A stretch of 64,000 bases of DNA, from contig CP087216.1 of the NCBI GenBank assembly GCA_020912385.1, positions 558,001 to 622,000 of the forward strand. The letters run 5' to 3'. Below, piece by piece: positions 39,640 to 51,844 of the stretch. The position numbers were made by a program, and so were the translations under genes. The notes under the pieces were generated by a model that was not told the origin of the DNA, made no database searches, and saw nothing but the letters and a program-made list of their open reading frames with translations. Each line of letters opens with the position of its first letter. Position 1 is the stretch's first letter. The DNA comes from Neofusicoccum parvum. Lineage: Eukaryota > Ascomycota > Dothideomycetes > Botryosphaeriales > Botryosphaeriaceae.

Positions 39640-42600
39640 GGGTGGGAGGTAGGTGGTGGCCTTGGTGCTTTTTGCGTGGGTGGGCGTTTTGCTGTTGGTG
39701 GGGTTTGTGGTTTTGCTGGAGGGATTTATTGTTTCCGCCTTCTCTTCATGGGTGCTTATCTGGAGTGGTAGAAGGGTAGAGTTGGGACGCCTGCGAGGGA
39801 AATTCCAGAGCATACGCCATTGCGTTGGTAGGGCTGGCTTTGTAGCATATTTGGCTGAAGAAGGTACCTGTATAGAGGCCGTATAGAGGCTGTACGCATT
39901 TGAGGTTGTACAGGATTCTCGGATACTTCCGGCCGTTGGAAGGGATACCTTGCTTAGTTCAGTCTGCTGTTCTTCATTTCAGCAAGGCGTTGGACGGCGC
40001 AAAGCTCAGACAATCACACCATTTTCCAATTCCCAATGTCTTGGAATTCTCGAGATGTTAATTCCCCTGGGTGATGAGAGAAGGGTGGGTGCGGCTGTTT
40101 CACGTATACAGTTTCCATCCTGCCTTTTTTTCTGGGTTCTTGGTCCCGAACTATTTCCTTCAACATCCCGATATTCCAGATTGCAGGTGTATGCCGGGCG
40201 GTCTTGGGAGGCTCTGAGCGCAGACCGTTCTGGAACGTTTGGAAGGGCAACAGGGCACAAGGCCAAGCAAAACCGACGACGGGCCTGAGCATCATAGCGT
40301 CTCGCTCTTCGCCGGGGCAACGTGTTAACCGTCGTTTAGGACTTGCGTTGATTTTTTTAATGTCTGGCCAACAACAACGCTGATTGGAGAGGGAATGACG
40401 GGTTGGCCCTGTAGTGCCTCGTCGAATCGCAAGTGCAGTTGAAACGGTTGCCGGTGTGAACCAAGCCCATTGCAGCTCTAGCTCCCGCATACAGACGGAA
40501 ATTCCAGGCCTAACAACGGCATCTCGAGACCAACAGCCGGTGGGCCGGTGCGGTACATGTTTCCGGCTGTGGGTTTCAGTGGGCGGTGGTGTGGGGATGG
40601 AAAGTGGTGAGCTGTAAGATGCAAGCTCACGATAAGCACGGGGAGAAGTTGGGCCGCGGGGGCGGATAGCGTGAGTTGCTCCGCCAGTTTTGTCGGGGAA
40701 ATAAGAGACTGTTGGACAGGGCGGGAGGGCGGGAGGACAGGTGAGGCATGCAGCTAGAGTGTTAGCAGGTTCCCGGCGCGGCGGATCGATGGGGTGCGTG
40801 GTGCGTGGGTGAGAGACAGCAAGCTCCTGCCACCGACCGCGTTCGAGGGCAACCACAAGCCAGACCGACAGACAGCACGAAGGAAAAGACAGCTTACGTG
40901 CGGCGGACGGTATTCTGCTGGCTCGCTGACTCTCTCCCGTTCTCCTGGCGGCCTGTTTAGGCTTCGGCGATCCCCGACGTTAAGTCCGGGGCACTGTGTT
41001 GTTCTTGCTTTTTGGCACGTCTCTGCCTCCCCACGCAGGAAACGGCCAACCCCCATAAATTCCAGCCTGTTCGGTTTGACCGGAACCGCAGCATCGCACA
41101 TGAGTGGAAGAGTTTCGCATGTAGGGGCACACAGACGTTTCCCATTGGTTGCGCCTTTTTCCTCCCCTCCACCCACGCGAGGCGTGGCGAAGCAGGCTCT
41201 CGCTCCCGCCGGTGTCGACTTGCGGACGAGCATATGCGCGGCTAGTGCAGCTGCATCTGGAATGTGGAGATGGGATTCTGAGGCACATACATATATACGT
41301 GGTTGCGCCTTAGCAGATAACAGGCTTGGGAGCACAAGCTGTCGTTTCTGGCGTTAAGCCCTTCCTGGTAACCCTCCTCGACATGGTTGCGGTTGCTCGC
41401 CTTGTTCCGCCTCCGCAGCAGCAGCGCGGATCTGGGAGTGAATCCCAGGAATTGCTTTCCCGGGCAGGGGTGGTGGGCGGATGGCGGCAGAGGGCCAAAG
41501 CGGATACGTGCATATAACACAGGGCGAAGCGGCATCCCGTCCCCAACAAAGAGGTATCAGGAAAAGAGGAGGCGGTTCGGATAAGCAACATTGCTCCTCT
41601 CCTGCGATTGCTATTTTACTCTTGTCCAATGGGCTTCTCTGCTGCGCGTGTGCCCTTTTGCCTAGATGGCTTTCCTCCACACGCGAGGCAAAGCGCATGT
41701 GAGCATGACGCAGAAGCGTTCATAACATTCACATGTGTGCAGAGCGCGCGATAAACGTGCGTGCAGTACAGACACGCTGTACCAATCCTGGCTCGCCGCA
41801 GACACATCCCGTACCTGTTGGATGAAAGGCTGCGGCGCGCTCTATGCGCGTTTGAGAAGTGGCTTCAGACCAAGAACAAGCGTGGCGGCGCTCGCCAGAG
41901 CACGAGAGGCTAAAACAAGGGTTGACGCGAGTGATGCGCGCGATGGGGGGCAACGAGCCAGAAACCGGGCGAGCCGAGGCGAGGCGGAGGCGGAGCCCGC
42001 CAGAGCGCAGAGACGCCCAGGGAAACCGACCGCCATGGAAACCCACGCAGCCCGGGACATTCACCAATGCGCTTGAGGATGCTTCCGCTTCAGCTGTGCT
42101 TGGTTCTTCTTGCACACGCCATGCCTGAGAGGCAAAACGAACGCATCCAGAGGGAAGCAAAATAGCCGGCGGGAAGCGCCACGATAAACGGCTTCCCCTC
42201 CACTTTCCGCGCCTCCTCCTCCTCCGTCCTTCCATGCCCGAAATCATACAACTTCCCTGGCATATGCTCATGCTGCGGTGCGGCACACGACAAGGGTGCG
42301 TTTGCCGTGGGAACGGAAGGGGGCGCGTGGGTCCCCCGTTCCCATAGGGCCAAGCTTTTCCTCCCTCCCCCCCCCCAGTCTGTTAGGTGCTGCCCCCGTA
42401 ACCTCATGCAACGAAAAAAGGACCGCACGCCGCCCGCTTGTGGCTACTCGTTCCTGTTGCTTTGCATGATGATCAATTTTAAAAATAGCGATGGTTTTCC
42501 CTCCGGGCGAAGCGACGAAAGATAGCAATTTGCAGCCAAAACTCGAGGAATCCGAGCAGAGTCCCGAGGGACGGCGGTGTTGCTGGTGCAATCCGTCCCG

Positions 42601-43897
42601 AGGCGCGGCGGACGGAACTGGTGGCGCAAAAGAACAGGCAGACGGCCCAGAGCGGGACGGTCACGGTCACCACGAGCAACAGGCAGCGAGGTTGACTGCC
42701 AAGGTTGACTCGACTTTGCGGACTCATCTTTCAGCTGCTCAAGGTCCGCACGTGTAGTAGCGGCGCTGCTTCGCTGCGCAGGCAGACGCGCGTCAGGCGT
42801 CCCCTCGGGTAGTGGGTCTCTCTCGCGGCAGCGACGGCGCGGTAGTGGTGGTGCTCAGGGAAGTGCCCGTTGTGGAACGGGTAACGGCAACGCGTTCTCC
42901 AAACGCTGACCTCATTGTAATTGCAAGCAAGTTCGGCGCGTGTGCGGTGGTTTGGGACAAGGTTTGGTGAGCGCCGGCCCTGCATAATGGAAACCCGCCA
43001 GCACAGTGCACTCAGACCTGGCGCTTGGGAGGAAAAGGCGGCAACGTGAGCGGCGAGACATTCAATAAAATAAGATGCCCCCGGTGGCGCCGAAAAATTG
43101 GCTATTTTTTGTCTTGGAAAGTCCCATCTCCGTAGAGTCCCTTCCCCCTCCGAATAGGGGTTGCCCAAAGAGCCTTGGTGTCCTGACTCGCACGTGGGAG
43201 CTGCGGGAACATACACCTCACAGCCAGACCGAGCGGCAGCGGGAGCCGGCCGGGCGGACGTCACGGGCAGAGGAGGGCGCTGGGCCCGGCATGTCGTGCA
43301 GATTGCGTCGATCCATAGCGTCTTCACGCTGGGGTCAAAGGATCGATTTGAGACGCCTATTTAGAAACTATTACACCTCCTATGCGCAAGATGACAGGAT
43401 AAGACCAGAAAGGAAACCAGCAAAGCACACACACACCAACAATCGAAGAGGATTTCCAGCGTTTTTGCTAGAAAAAAAAAAGAAAGGTGCCTCCAATTCC
43501 CAGACCAAGTGTAGCGATCAGCACGAGAAGATGGAACCGGATGTCGTGAGGATGTACTTGTGGGGAACCGCGCATAATCCTACTTCATCCATTACCATGC
43601 AACCCGCCACTCGATCAACCTGAGATCTGACTTCCACACTGAAGACTCCTGCCGGTAATTGAATCCGAAAGCCCTGCGCAAGATGAACGCCTCAGGTTGC
43701 CGAGAATGAGAAGCTCTAGTATGTGGAATGGACCATGTAACTCAGAGAAGCGTCCACGCTTGTCTTCATTCACCGTACTCCATCATTCGCGTTGAGCTTC
43801 GTTCGAGGATATGAGTCCAGTGTCACAAGCCACGGATGTGTCGGCCATGCGTAGGCACCCAACGAAGCAGCCGTGGCGGTTGGTTCGTGTGGGTAAT
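39640..43897. other. long intergenic region, convergent 3' ends of ITR and RHO1
   Basis: About 4.3 kb between converging genes. Composition varies from neutral to GC-rich, with open frames up to 280 codons (40014-40856, -) and 193 codons (40754-41335, -). Their translations lack any domain, signal peptide or coherent repeat. I see no tRNA, terminal repeats or transposase remnants. Confidence 0.5.
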
Positions 43898-44789
43898 TTA
43901 CAAGATGCTGCACTTCTTCTTCTCCTTCTTGCGGGTGAGCAGTGCAGCGCGCGTTGCGTGCTCGAAGACTTCGCGAACGCCCTCGTTCGTCTTGGCCGAG
44001 CACTCGAGGTACTTGAGCGCGCCGATCTTCTTGCGGACATCCTCGGCCTGTGGCGAGCGTAAGCTACTGGGGCGGCGGGCGGCGGATCGGACGGAGCGCT
44101 TACCTGCTCAGGAGTGACGGGCTTCTGCGACGTCTTGTGCAGCTCCTCGATGGTCTTCTGGTCGTAGCGCAAGTCCTTCTTGCAGCCGACAAGGATGATG
44201 GGCAGGCCCTGGCAGAAGTGCAGGACCTCGGAAATCCACTGCGGTCGGGCTCCGTCAGCAAGCTGCAAGCGGCGGGTCAGCGGAAGAGCAGCAAACCTTC
44301 TCCTGGACGTTGTCGAGCGAGTCGGGCGAGTCGACGGCGAAGCAGATGAGGATGACGTGCGAGTCGGGGTAGGACAGCGGGCGGAGACGGTCGTAATCCT
44401 CCTGACCGGCGGTATCCCATAGCGCTAGCTCGACGTGCTTTCCATCGACCTCGACATCGGCAACGTAGTTCTCGAAAACGGTGGGCACGTAGACCTGCTC
44501 GCAGGATCAGTATGATGCGCTCTTGGTCGGGCCATGCGACGATCGGAAGGCTATCGGCGGAGCTGACGGCCGGCGTGGGCTCGGCGGCTTTGGGAGAGAG
44601 GGGGTGCTGACCTCAGGGAAGGTGCCCTTGGAGAAGACGCTGGCGGGCGGCGGCGGTTAGCTGGCAGTCAGGAGGCCGCCGGGCGCGCTGGCACGGCGGC
44701 GGGCAACGGGGAGGCACTCACATGAGCAAGCAGGTCTTTCCGCACGCACCGTCGCCGACGATGACGAGCTTGCGACGGATCTCAGCCAT
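43898..44789 (-). CDS. RHO1: Rho1 GTPase
   Basis: This small GTPase activates glucan synthase, protein kinase C and formins for wall growth and polarity. Six exons give about 193 residues. It starts [20 protein letters not shown] at 44789, with the P-loop GDGACGKT. Switch I contains [17 protein letters not shown], with effector residues intact. Switch II is [19 protein letters not shown]. The base-specificity motifs are CKKDL (TKxD position) and ECSAKT (SAK). The C-terminus is a polybasic stretch followed by the CAAX box CSIL, where Leu predicts geranylgeranylation. Two donors (GAG/gtcagc and AAG/gtttgc) are non-consensus but the joins are fixed by the near-invariant protein sequence. It is divergent from UFD2. 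Confidence 0.97.
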
Positions 44790-46689
44790 CTGTGCGAGTT
44801 GTTAGGAAGGCTTGCGGGGGCGGGCGGGCGTGATGGCGCGGGTGGGTGGAGGACGGTGATGTCGGGGGAGAAGTGGTTGAGTGTCGCGGGAGGTAAAGGT
44901 CGGAGCGAGGCGTACTGACTTTCTGGGGCTAACAAACAGCACAGCCGCAAATGCGTCTTCTGGGTAAGGGGGCGGTCAAAGCTGCTCCGGGCGGTGGCTT
45001 TGGCGATGGCGGTGCAGGGCGGCGGGATGCGCGCGTGAGGACGGAGCAGGTGCAGGAGAGAGAGTGTGTTTCGAGCGAGAGGAGCGAGACGCAGAGCTGC
45101 CGCTGGCTGTTGCTGGGCAGGCAACGTCCTCACCTTCTACCGCCCCTTTCGGCTAGCACGCTGGATCGGGCAGATAACGATGAATCACGCCGCACCGCCA
45201 GCCAGATACCGCTCGCGGGCAGCGCTGCCTTCGCGCAAGCCTCACGTGGCGCCCTCTCCGTGGCATGTTTCCAGGTGCGACCGCCGCCGCTGCTGGACCC
45301 TCTTGACATCACCGCCCGACGCAGTCCACGTCGCAGCAGCGTTGCCTGGCCGCCCCGGGGGCAGGTGCAGCGCGCCGCTTGGCGCGTCCAAGGTCAAAGC
45401 ACCAAGCAGCGCAGCTAGCCGGAGCCCTCAGCGACAGCACGCCTTTGTGCGCGCCCAGCACACAACCTAACGAGGCCCGGCGTGTTGAGCCTGCGCGCAT
45501 CTGGCTGCCGGCGCGACGCACTGCCCGTGGCGAGCCTCCGTTTCGGGGCGGCCACCGAGTACGACGAGCAGTTCCCTTGCCGCCCTCATTTCACCGTCGG
45601 CGGCGGCGGCCGGGAGCGCTGTCCGGAATTGCTCCAACACCATGCGTGCAATCGCTGGACGCCGGATCTTCGCTGCTGACGACCGCGCGCCCGCCGCCCG
45701 ACGAGCACAGGCTGGATGGCAGCCTTATGCACGAGCAGCCCGCCGATCGCCCGCTGCGGCGCCAGGCGGGCGTGGACGAGGACGGCCTCTGGTCTGCAAT
45801 CCTGCCCCATCCGGCACAGATACATAAGGGATACGACGCTTTTCGGCTGCCAGCCGCCGACGCACCGAATATCACGGCCGTCACAGGTGCAATCTGCAGG
45901 GCTGAAGACCCACCGCTGCTATTGGCTTCCCCAGTTTTTCGCACGCTCAGGTAATCACTCGATTTGCAGGCCCGCCGGCGCTCACGAGGCCCTTTGGGCG
46001 TTTGGCGAGCCGGATCGCCCGCCGCCGCGTTTGATGCTGGTAGATCGGGGAGCATTTGCTGGCAGGCGAGATCTCGAATGAGCTTGCAGGTGTAGGGCTA
46101 CGGGCCTCTGCTTCCAGGAAACGTACTGTAAATTAGGGTCGTCGGGCACCGTCTCCTGCCTTTCCCTGTGCTGGCTGGCCCAACTGCATGCTCCCGTCTG
46201 TGGAAAAGCACAGCCAAGCAGCGCAGTGGTTGAGTAAGCAGCCGACGAGTTAGTAAAGACTGCGCTTGTGCATTCGAGGCCCTTGATTGAGAAAGGACTG
46301 TGCATGGAAGCGGCATGCAGTGCATTCAGGCCATGGAGGGCAAAAACCTCTCTAACCCATTACCGTGGCTACATCCAGAGTCAAACGCCCTACCAAGCCA
46401 TCGGCCACACGCTGTAAAGGAAGCGTTGCTGCCCTACTCAGCCTTGTGGCCTTGCCTGAACGAAGGCTAGGCGCGGAGTTTAGCGACAGTGCGGGCTGCG
46501 GGATCCAGGGAGCGGGTGCCTGGTGCCGTGGGTACATCATCGCGTCTAGCTCAAGCCGACCTCAGCGCAGCTCGAAGTTCGTCCAACGTCCAACTCCCCA
46601 ACGCCCTTGCACGCCCACCTCTCCTGCTGCGCCCGCTGCACCTCACGCCAGATCCTCCGTCAAGGCCTCGCGAGCAGAGTTCCGCCACC
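44790..46689. promoter_or_regulatory. divergent promoter region, RHO1 / UFD2
   Basis: About 1.9 kb between divergent genes. GC-rich, with open frames of up to 191 codons that show no domain. It presumably contains the RHO1 leader and both promoters; no individual element is convincing. Confidence 0.45.
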
Positions 46690-49600
46690 ATGTCCGACGC
46701 GCAGTCTGATGCGGATAAGGCACGCTGCCCCACCCACCTGTCCACCTAATCCGCACCGCGCTGATACCGTCGAGCAGATCCGCAACAAGCGCCTCGCGAA
46801 GCTCGGCGGACAATCCTCTGCCCCAGCTTCACCTGCCCCGGCCGATGCTAGCGGTGCATCAGAAGCCACCTCGCCGCCCGTTTCGACGCAGAGCACGCCG
46901 CAGCCCGCCCGGACAGAAAGCCCTAAGACCGCCACAGCGCCCTCGCCCGCCCCCAGCTCGCACCCTATTGCCAAATCGGAAAGCCAGCCTTCTACGCCAA
47001 AGATCAGCATTACCAAGAAGGCCCCCACCTCACTGCCCCAGAAACGCGACAATGAGAGCGAGTCGCGGCCGCGGCCCCGTCCCGCCGTGCCCGAGACCCT
47101 GGAGGTGTGGCAACACAAGACACTGAGCAACATTTTTAGGGTGACGGTAGATGAGGCACACGCGCAGGATGCACATGGCAACCGTTTGAGTTACTTGCCG
47201 GGTGTGAAGGGGGACTTGGAGGATGCGGGCAGCTCGCTCCTGCTTAGTACGACGGTGCTTGACCAGGCAATCTTGGAGTCCGCATCCAACCGCCCTGATG
47301 GAAAGGTCTTAGACTATCTCCTGGCGTGCTGGAAGCGTGCGTCTCGGGTCTCGAGGGGTGCAACCACGGCAGACAAGAATGATCCAACGAGGTGGGAGGT
47401 GTTGAAGGAGGCTCGGAGACTCACCTTGAGCTACACCATGTTCGCGGTCAACATGCCCGACATGTTCGGCTTGGATGCTTGGGCAACGAACCCTCTAGCC
47501 ACACACTTGCTGTGCCATCCTGAAGACGATCGCGGAATATGCCACGACTTCTTGACCGAGGCCGTCTCCAGGTTTGAGGAAGACGAGACTATCAAGGAAG
47601 CCCTGGTGGGGGCAATGGAGCAGCTCAGCCAGGAGCTTTCCAAGAAGAGTATGAACGATGACTTCAAGCCCTATATGCTGGTATGTGGAAAACTTTTCCA
47701 CTTTTCACCTTTATCTTTGCCTGCTAACCTCCAGTAGGCCCTTCGCAACTTCTGCCAGTATCCTCCACTCGTTGTGGCGCTTTCACAGTCGACCATGTTT
47801 TTACCTTCTGATATCGATGCGCCCCGGTTAGAGAATGATACGTTACTGGGACCTTTCTTCAAGCTTTCGCCATTGCAAGCTGAAGTGGCGATGAACTACT
47901 TCTCCGATGCTCGTAGTAAGGATAAGTCCATTGTCTTCAATGCTCAGAAGGCTCTCCGTATGACTCTATCAACCCACCAAGATGAGCTGTTTGACGTGGC
48001 AAACCGCTTCATTCGCGCAAAAGACTCCCGGTCGAATATGCTCGACTTCTTTGCGGCGGCGGTCAACAAGAACCACAAGCGACGAGCTATGCGTGTCGAT
48101 ACGAAGCAAGTTTCGTCTGACGGCTTCATGAACAACGTCACGGTGATTCTTGACAGGCTTTGCGACCCGTTCATGGATTCAACGTTCTCCAAGATTGACC
48201 GCATCGACATCGATTATCTGCGAAGAAGTCCTCGTGTTGACATCAGCGACGAGACCAAGATGAATGCCGACCAGAGCGCCTCAGACGAGTTCTTTGAAAC
48301 AAAGGTTGATGGAGAGAGCAACTTCATCTCGGAGTGCTTCTTCTTGACAGTGGCCGCGCACCACTACGGGACTGAGGCCGCCCAGAGCAGGCTCACCCAA
48401 CTTCAGAAAGACCTCAAGTGGATGGAGCGAGAGCTCGAGAAGTTTGAGACGGAGAGACATAAGTACGCTCATGTAAGTTTGAGACCACTGTCATTCCACC
48501 CTCGAAGATTTGGTTAACACCTACACAGAATCCGGCACAGCTCAGGCTATTCGAAAACGCGCTCAAGAAGTACAAGGACGCAATTGAGCGCAGCCACTGC
48601 ACTATTCTGGCCACTCAGGGAGTGTTGCTAGACGAGACCATTCAAGGTCGGGCTATGCAGTTCATGCGATACGTCATTGTTTGGCTGCTGCGTATAGTCA
48701 GCCCTGGGTTCCCTCAGAAGCCGCTCACACTTCCGCTTCCAGAGACGCAGCCAGAGGCGTTCAAATGTCTGCCAGAGTACTTTCTGGAGGACATTGTGGA
48801 CAACTTCAAGTTCATCACCCGCATGATGCCTCAGATCGTTACTTCAACACAGTGCGAGGAGCTGATCATGATATGCCTCACATTCCTCCGCAGCTCAGCA
48901 TACATCCGAAACCCGTACCTCAAGTCGGGCCTAGTAACAATTCTCTACTATGGAACCCTGCCCTTCTATGGCAAATCCAAGGGCGTCCTTGGAGATCTGC
49001 TGTTCGCGACTAAATTTGCTACGGATAACCTCCTTCATGCTCTGATGCAGTTCTACATCGAGTGTGAGAGTACTGGCGCGCACACTCAATTCTACGATAA
49101 GTTCAACATCAGATACGAAATCTTCCAGGTCATCAAGTGTGTCTGGGGCAACCCGGTGTATCGGGAGCACTTGGGAACCGAGGCTAAGTATGTATGACTG
49201 TACCAAACTCAATAGTGCGCTGCTAACAAATGTGTAGGGTCAACCTCGACTTTTTCGTTCGTTTTGTCAATTTGCTTCTCAACGATGTTACTTTCGTTCT
49301 TGACGAGTCGTTCACGGCTTTCACGCAAATTCACGACCTCACCAAGGAGCTTCGTGACCCGAACTCCCACCTGGACGAGACCATAAGGAAGGAGAAGGAA
49401 GAGGCACTCGAATCAGCCAAGGGAAAGGCGAAGAGCTACATGGGTCTGACCAACGAGACTGTGGCCATGTTGAAGTTGTTCACGGAGGCTCTCAGTGACT
49501 CTTTCACTATGCCGGAAATCGTGCAACGTCTGGCCGATATGCTGGACTACAACCTGGATGCGCTGGTGGGGCCCAAGCAGACGAACCTCAAGGTCGAGAA

Positions 49601-50138
49601 TCCGCAGGACTATGGCTTCAATGCCAAATCCATGCTTGCAGAAATCGTCGACGTCTACCTGAATCTTAAGGATAAGGAGAACTTCCGTGTGGCTGTTGCT
49701 CGCGACGGCCGCTCGTACAAGCCCGACAACTTCACCAAGGCCACCAACATTATGAGGCGTTTTGCTCTGAAGTCTGATGAGGAGCTTAGTAAGTGGGAGC
49801 GTCTGGCAGCACAGATTCAGGCGGCCAAGGAGGCGGATGAGCAGGAAGAAGCCGACCTTGGTGAGATCCCAGACGAGTTCTTGGATCCGCTCATCTTCGA
49901 TATCATGAAGGACCCTGTTATCCTTCCCAAGAGCAAAATCACGATCGACCGCAGCGTCATTCAGAGCCACTTGCTCAGCGACCCTAACGATCCATTCAAC
50001 CGAGCACCGCTGAAGATTGAGGATGTCATTCCAAACACGGAGTTGAAGGCCAAGATCGACGCATTCAGGGCAGAGAAGAAGGCTGCGAGGCAGGCAGCTG
50101 ACAAGTTTGCTGGAGGCGAACCGATGGACACTTCTTAG
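46690..50138 (+). CDS. UFD2: U-box E4/E3 ubiquitin chain-elongation factor Ufd2
   Basis: Ufd2 extends ubiquitin chains on substrates handed over by Cdc48 in the ubiquitin-fusion-degradation and ERAD pathways. Exons 46690-46719, 46778-47680, 47738-48472, 48529-49187 and 49238-50138 give 1,075 residues. The start is in CCACCATGTCC. The first intron has a GC donor (AAG/gcacgc) and cag acceptor, which joins DADK to IRNKRLAKLGG, the conserved N-terminus. A Ser/Pro/Thr-rich linker follows, then the long alpha-helical Ufd2 core (EVWQHKTLSNIF, FVNLLLNDVTFVLDESF, IVQRLADMLDYNL, PQDYGFNAKSMLAEIVDVYLNL). The C-terminal U-box reads DEFLDPLIFDIMKDPVILP and DPNDPFNRAPL. It is convergent with the AIM19-like gene. 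Confidence 0.96.
46720..46777 (+). other. GC-AG intron (intron 1 of UFD2)
   Basis: This 58-bp intron begins gcacgc and ends gagcag, with CTAAT/CTGAT branch-like motifs. Without it, the frame from the UFD2 ATG hits TAA inside this segment. With it, the conserved DADKIRNKRLAKL junction is restored in phase 0. Confidence 0.75.
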
Positions 50139-50482
50139 AGATCTCGGTGGTTTTAGTCTGTTGGTTTGCTAAGTTGATGCATTCAGGGCGTTCAAGGGGA
50201 TACTAGACGGCTTGAAGGCCGTTCGTGAATGATGAGGTACAACGGAAAGAGTAGTTGTACAATAGAGCGGCAACTTCACATGGAAATAATGGACGAATTA
50301 CATCTCAATCCCTGAAGTGAAATTAACCGTTGTTACATTTGTAATTTATGAGCCATGCAACCTGATAGATGTTCCTTGGTTGGTGTGAGAGGCCCATTCT
50401 GCCGCCTGTGATGGTACATGTAATTTTACACTTGTCGTAAGTCATTATGGCCGCCTAACTTCCCCAGCTCAGTATGCTGTCG
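50139..50482. other. intergenic, convergent 3' ends of UFD2 and AIM19-like gene
   Basis: About 340 bp, AT-richer than the flanks, as is usual for fungal terminator regions. No distinct element was recognised. Confidence 0.5.
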
Positions 50483-51114
50483 TCACGACTCTTCTTCATC
50501 CCTCTTCCCGAACGCGTACGCCAGCCCACCGCCAACCAGGTTCGCCGCGCACAATCCCAGCGTTGCACCGCGGATGATTCCTCGGGCGCCAAACTTGGAG
50601 TATATTTTCTTGAAAGTAATTGCGCGTTAGCAATTGGCACTCTTTTCACAACCAAAACATTCGCGTTGATATCCGCCGCAAAGAGAAAATAAGAGTGAGA
50701 GTTGTGCATGCTTCCCGTCGACACCGTGTGGGTATGTATTGCACTAACCTGCTTCCGCCTCGATGCCAACAGCACGTATAGTCCGCTCCAGGCGGCGGAA
50801 ATTCCAGCGGCGTCCTTCTTGTGGTCGTTCAGGTTGAGGTAGCTCGACAGCAGAAGCACAGGCGGGAAGAGCATGGGCAGCGCCTGGAAGGGGCGCATGT
50901 GTTGGGCCGTGATCAGCGTAGCCGTCAGTGTCGGCGGGAGCGGGTTATCTTTTGCGACAGAAGTCTGAAGTTAGCATGCTTCTCGTCTCTTTTTTTTTCT
51001 TGATTGCGGCGCGCATTGGGGCAGCAGGTGTCTACGGGTCTTCAGTACCTCCCCATGCTCGCAGAGTGTGGGCGATGCCTGTCTTGACCTTCTCTTCTGT
51101 CGGTTCGCCGGCCA
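50483..51114 (-). CDS. AIM19: AIM19-like small mitochondrial membrane protein
   Basis: Three exons encode a short membrane protein of about 150 residues. Exon 1 starts MAGEPTEEKVKTGIAHTLRAWG at 51114. The second exon carries PLPPTLTATLITAQHMRPF, QALPMLFPPVLLLSSYLNL and AAGISAAWSGLYVLLASRRKQ. The third carries KFGARGIIRGATLGLCAANL and VGGGLAYAFGKRDEEES, with stop at 50483-50485. Three or four hydrophobic helices are evident. The overall pattern matches fungal proteins named altered inheritance of mitochondria protein 19, whose biochemical role is unknown. The join of exon 1 to exon 2 is the least certain: a donor within GGA-G/gtactg and an acceptor before ATAACCCG keeps the frame. It is divergent from HLJ1. 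Confidence 0.7.
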
Positions 51115-51844
51115 TTGTGTACGTGAGGTGGGTGGGTGAGCAGGCGTGGAGGTTGTGGTGATGGTGGAAGAGGTGCAGGAGGAGCAGTTTCGTCATACGC
51201 CAATAGCTCAGCTGGTTAGGCCAGCACTTGCGCGCGGCTTGCCGCGTCCAAAGTGCGGGAGTGCGACGTGCAGCGGCCACCTGCAGCGGGGCCAGGGCCG
51301 GGCGGCGGCGCAACGCGCATGGGTGCCGCCTGCCGAAGCAGCAACGGTAGCAGCAGCCCCGGCGCTGGGTCTGAGCTTCTGGCCGTTCCCTCTCCCGCGG
51401 CTGAACCCATGCACCGCAACTGACGCCCCGGCCGACGGGACGGACGGACGTCGATACTGTGGCATCAACTAAAAAGATAACAAAACAACGCCGCACCCGC
51501 GCACAACCTACCTGCCCTTCTCGAACGCCCGTGTTCCTCCACCACCAGAGAGCGCCCGCGCAGCTCCCGAGAGACGCACGCACCCGCGCGACCACCTTTT
51601 CCGCAGCGTCCCAACCCACGCCGGCGAGAGCAACACACCACCTCCGCTATCACAACAGCCGCACCTGCCGCCGCACCTGCCGCCGCACAGCCCCAGGGCA
51701 CCCGCCCTGCCCGCCCGCCACCCACCCCTCACCCTCCACCCGCCGCATCTCGCGCTCGGACGGACGAAGACGAGACCAATCACCCTCCATCGACCCTGCT
51801 CCGCCATCTCCATCGACCCACCCGCCCAGCAGCAACAAAACACC
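51115..51844. promoter_or_regulatory. divergent promoter, AIM19-like / HLJ1
   Basis: About 730 bp. The HLJ1 leader side is extremely C-rich and contains a 12-bp direct repeat (CGCACCTGCCGC twice at 51660-51683). A tRNA-like 5' fragment lies at 51203-51220. Confidence 0.45.
51203..51220 (+). other. tRNA 5'-half-like fragment
   Basis: The text AATAGCTCAGCTGGTTAG matches a tRNA D-arm/A-box closely. The bases after it cannot close the D stem and no B-box follows within 100 bp, so no functional tRNA is present. Confidence 0.35.

Noticed and set aside
40014..41335. Minus-strand open frames of 280 and 193 codons
   Set aside because: No domain, no splice-supported extension, and mutually overlapping frames on both strands; most likely chance in GC-rich intergenic DNA.
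46607..46777. Upstream in-frame extension of UFD2 without an intron
   Set aside because: It gives a Cys/Arg/Pro-rich N-terminus without family similarity, whereas the GC-AG intron model restores the conserved DADKIRNKRLAKL start.
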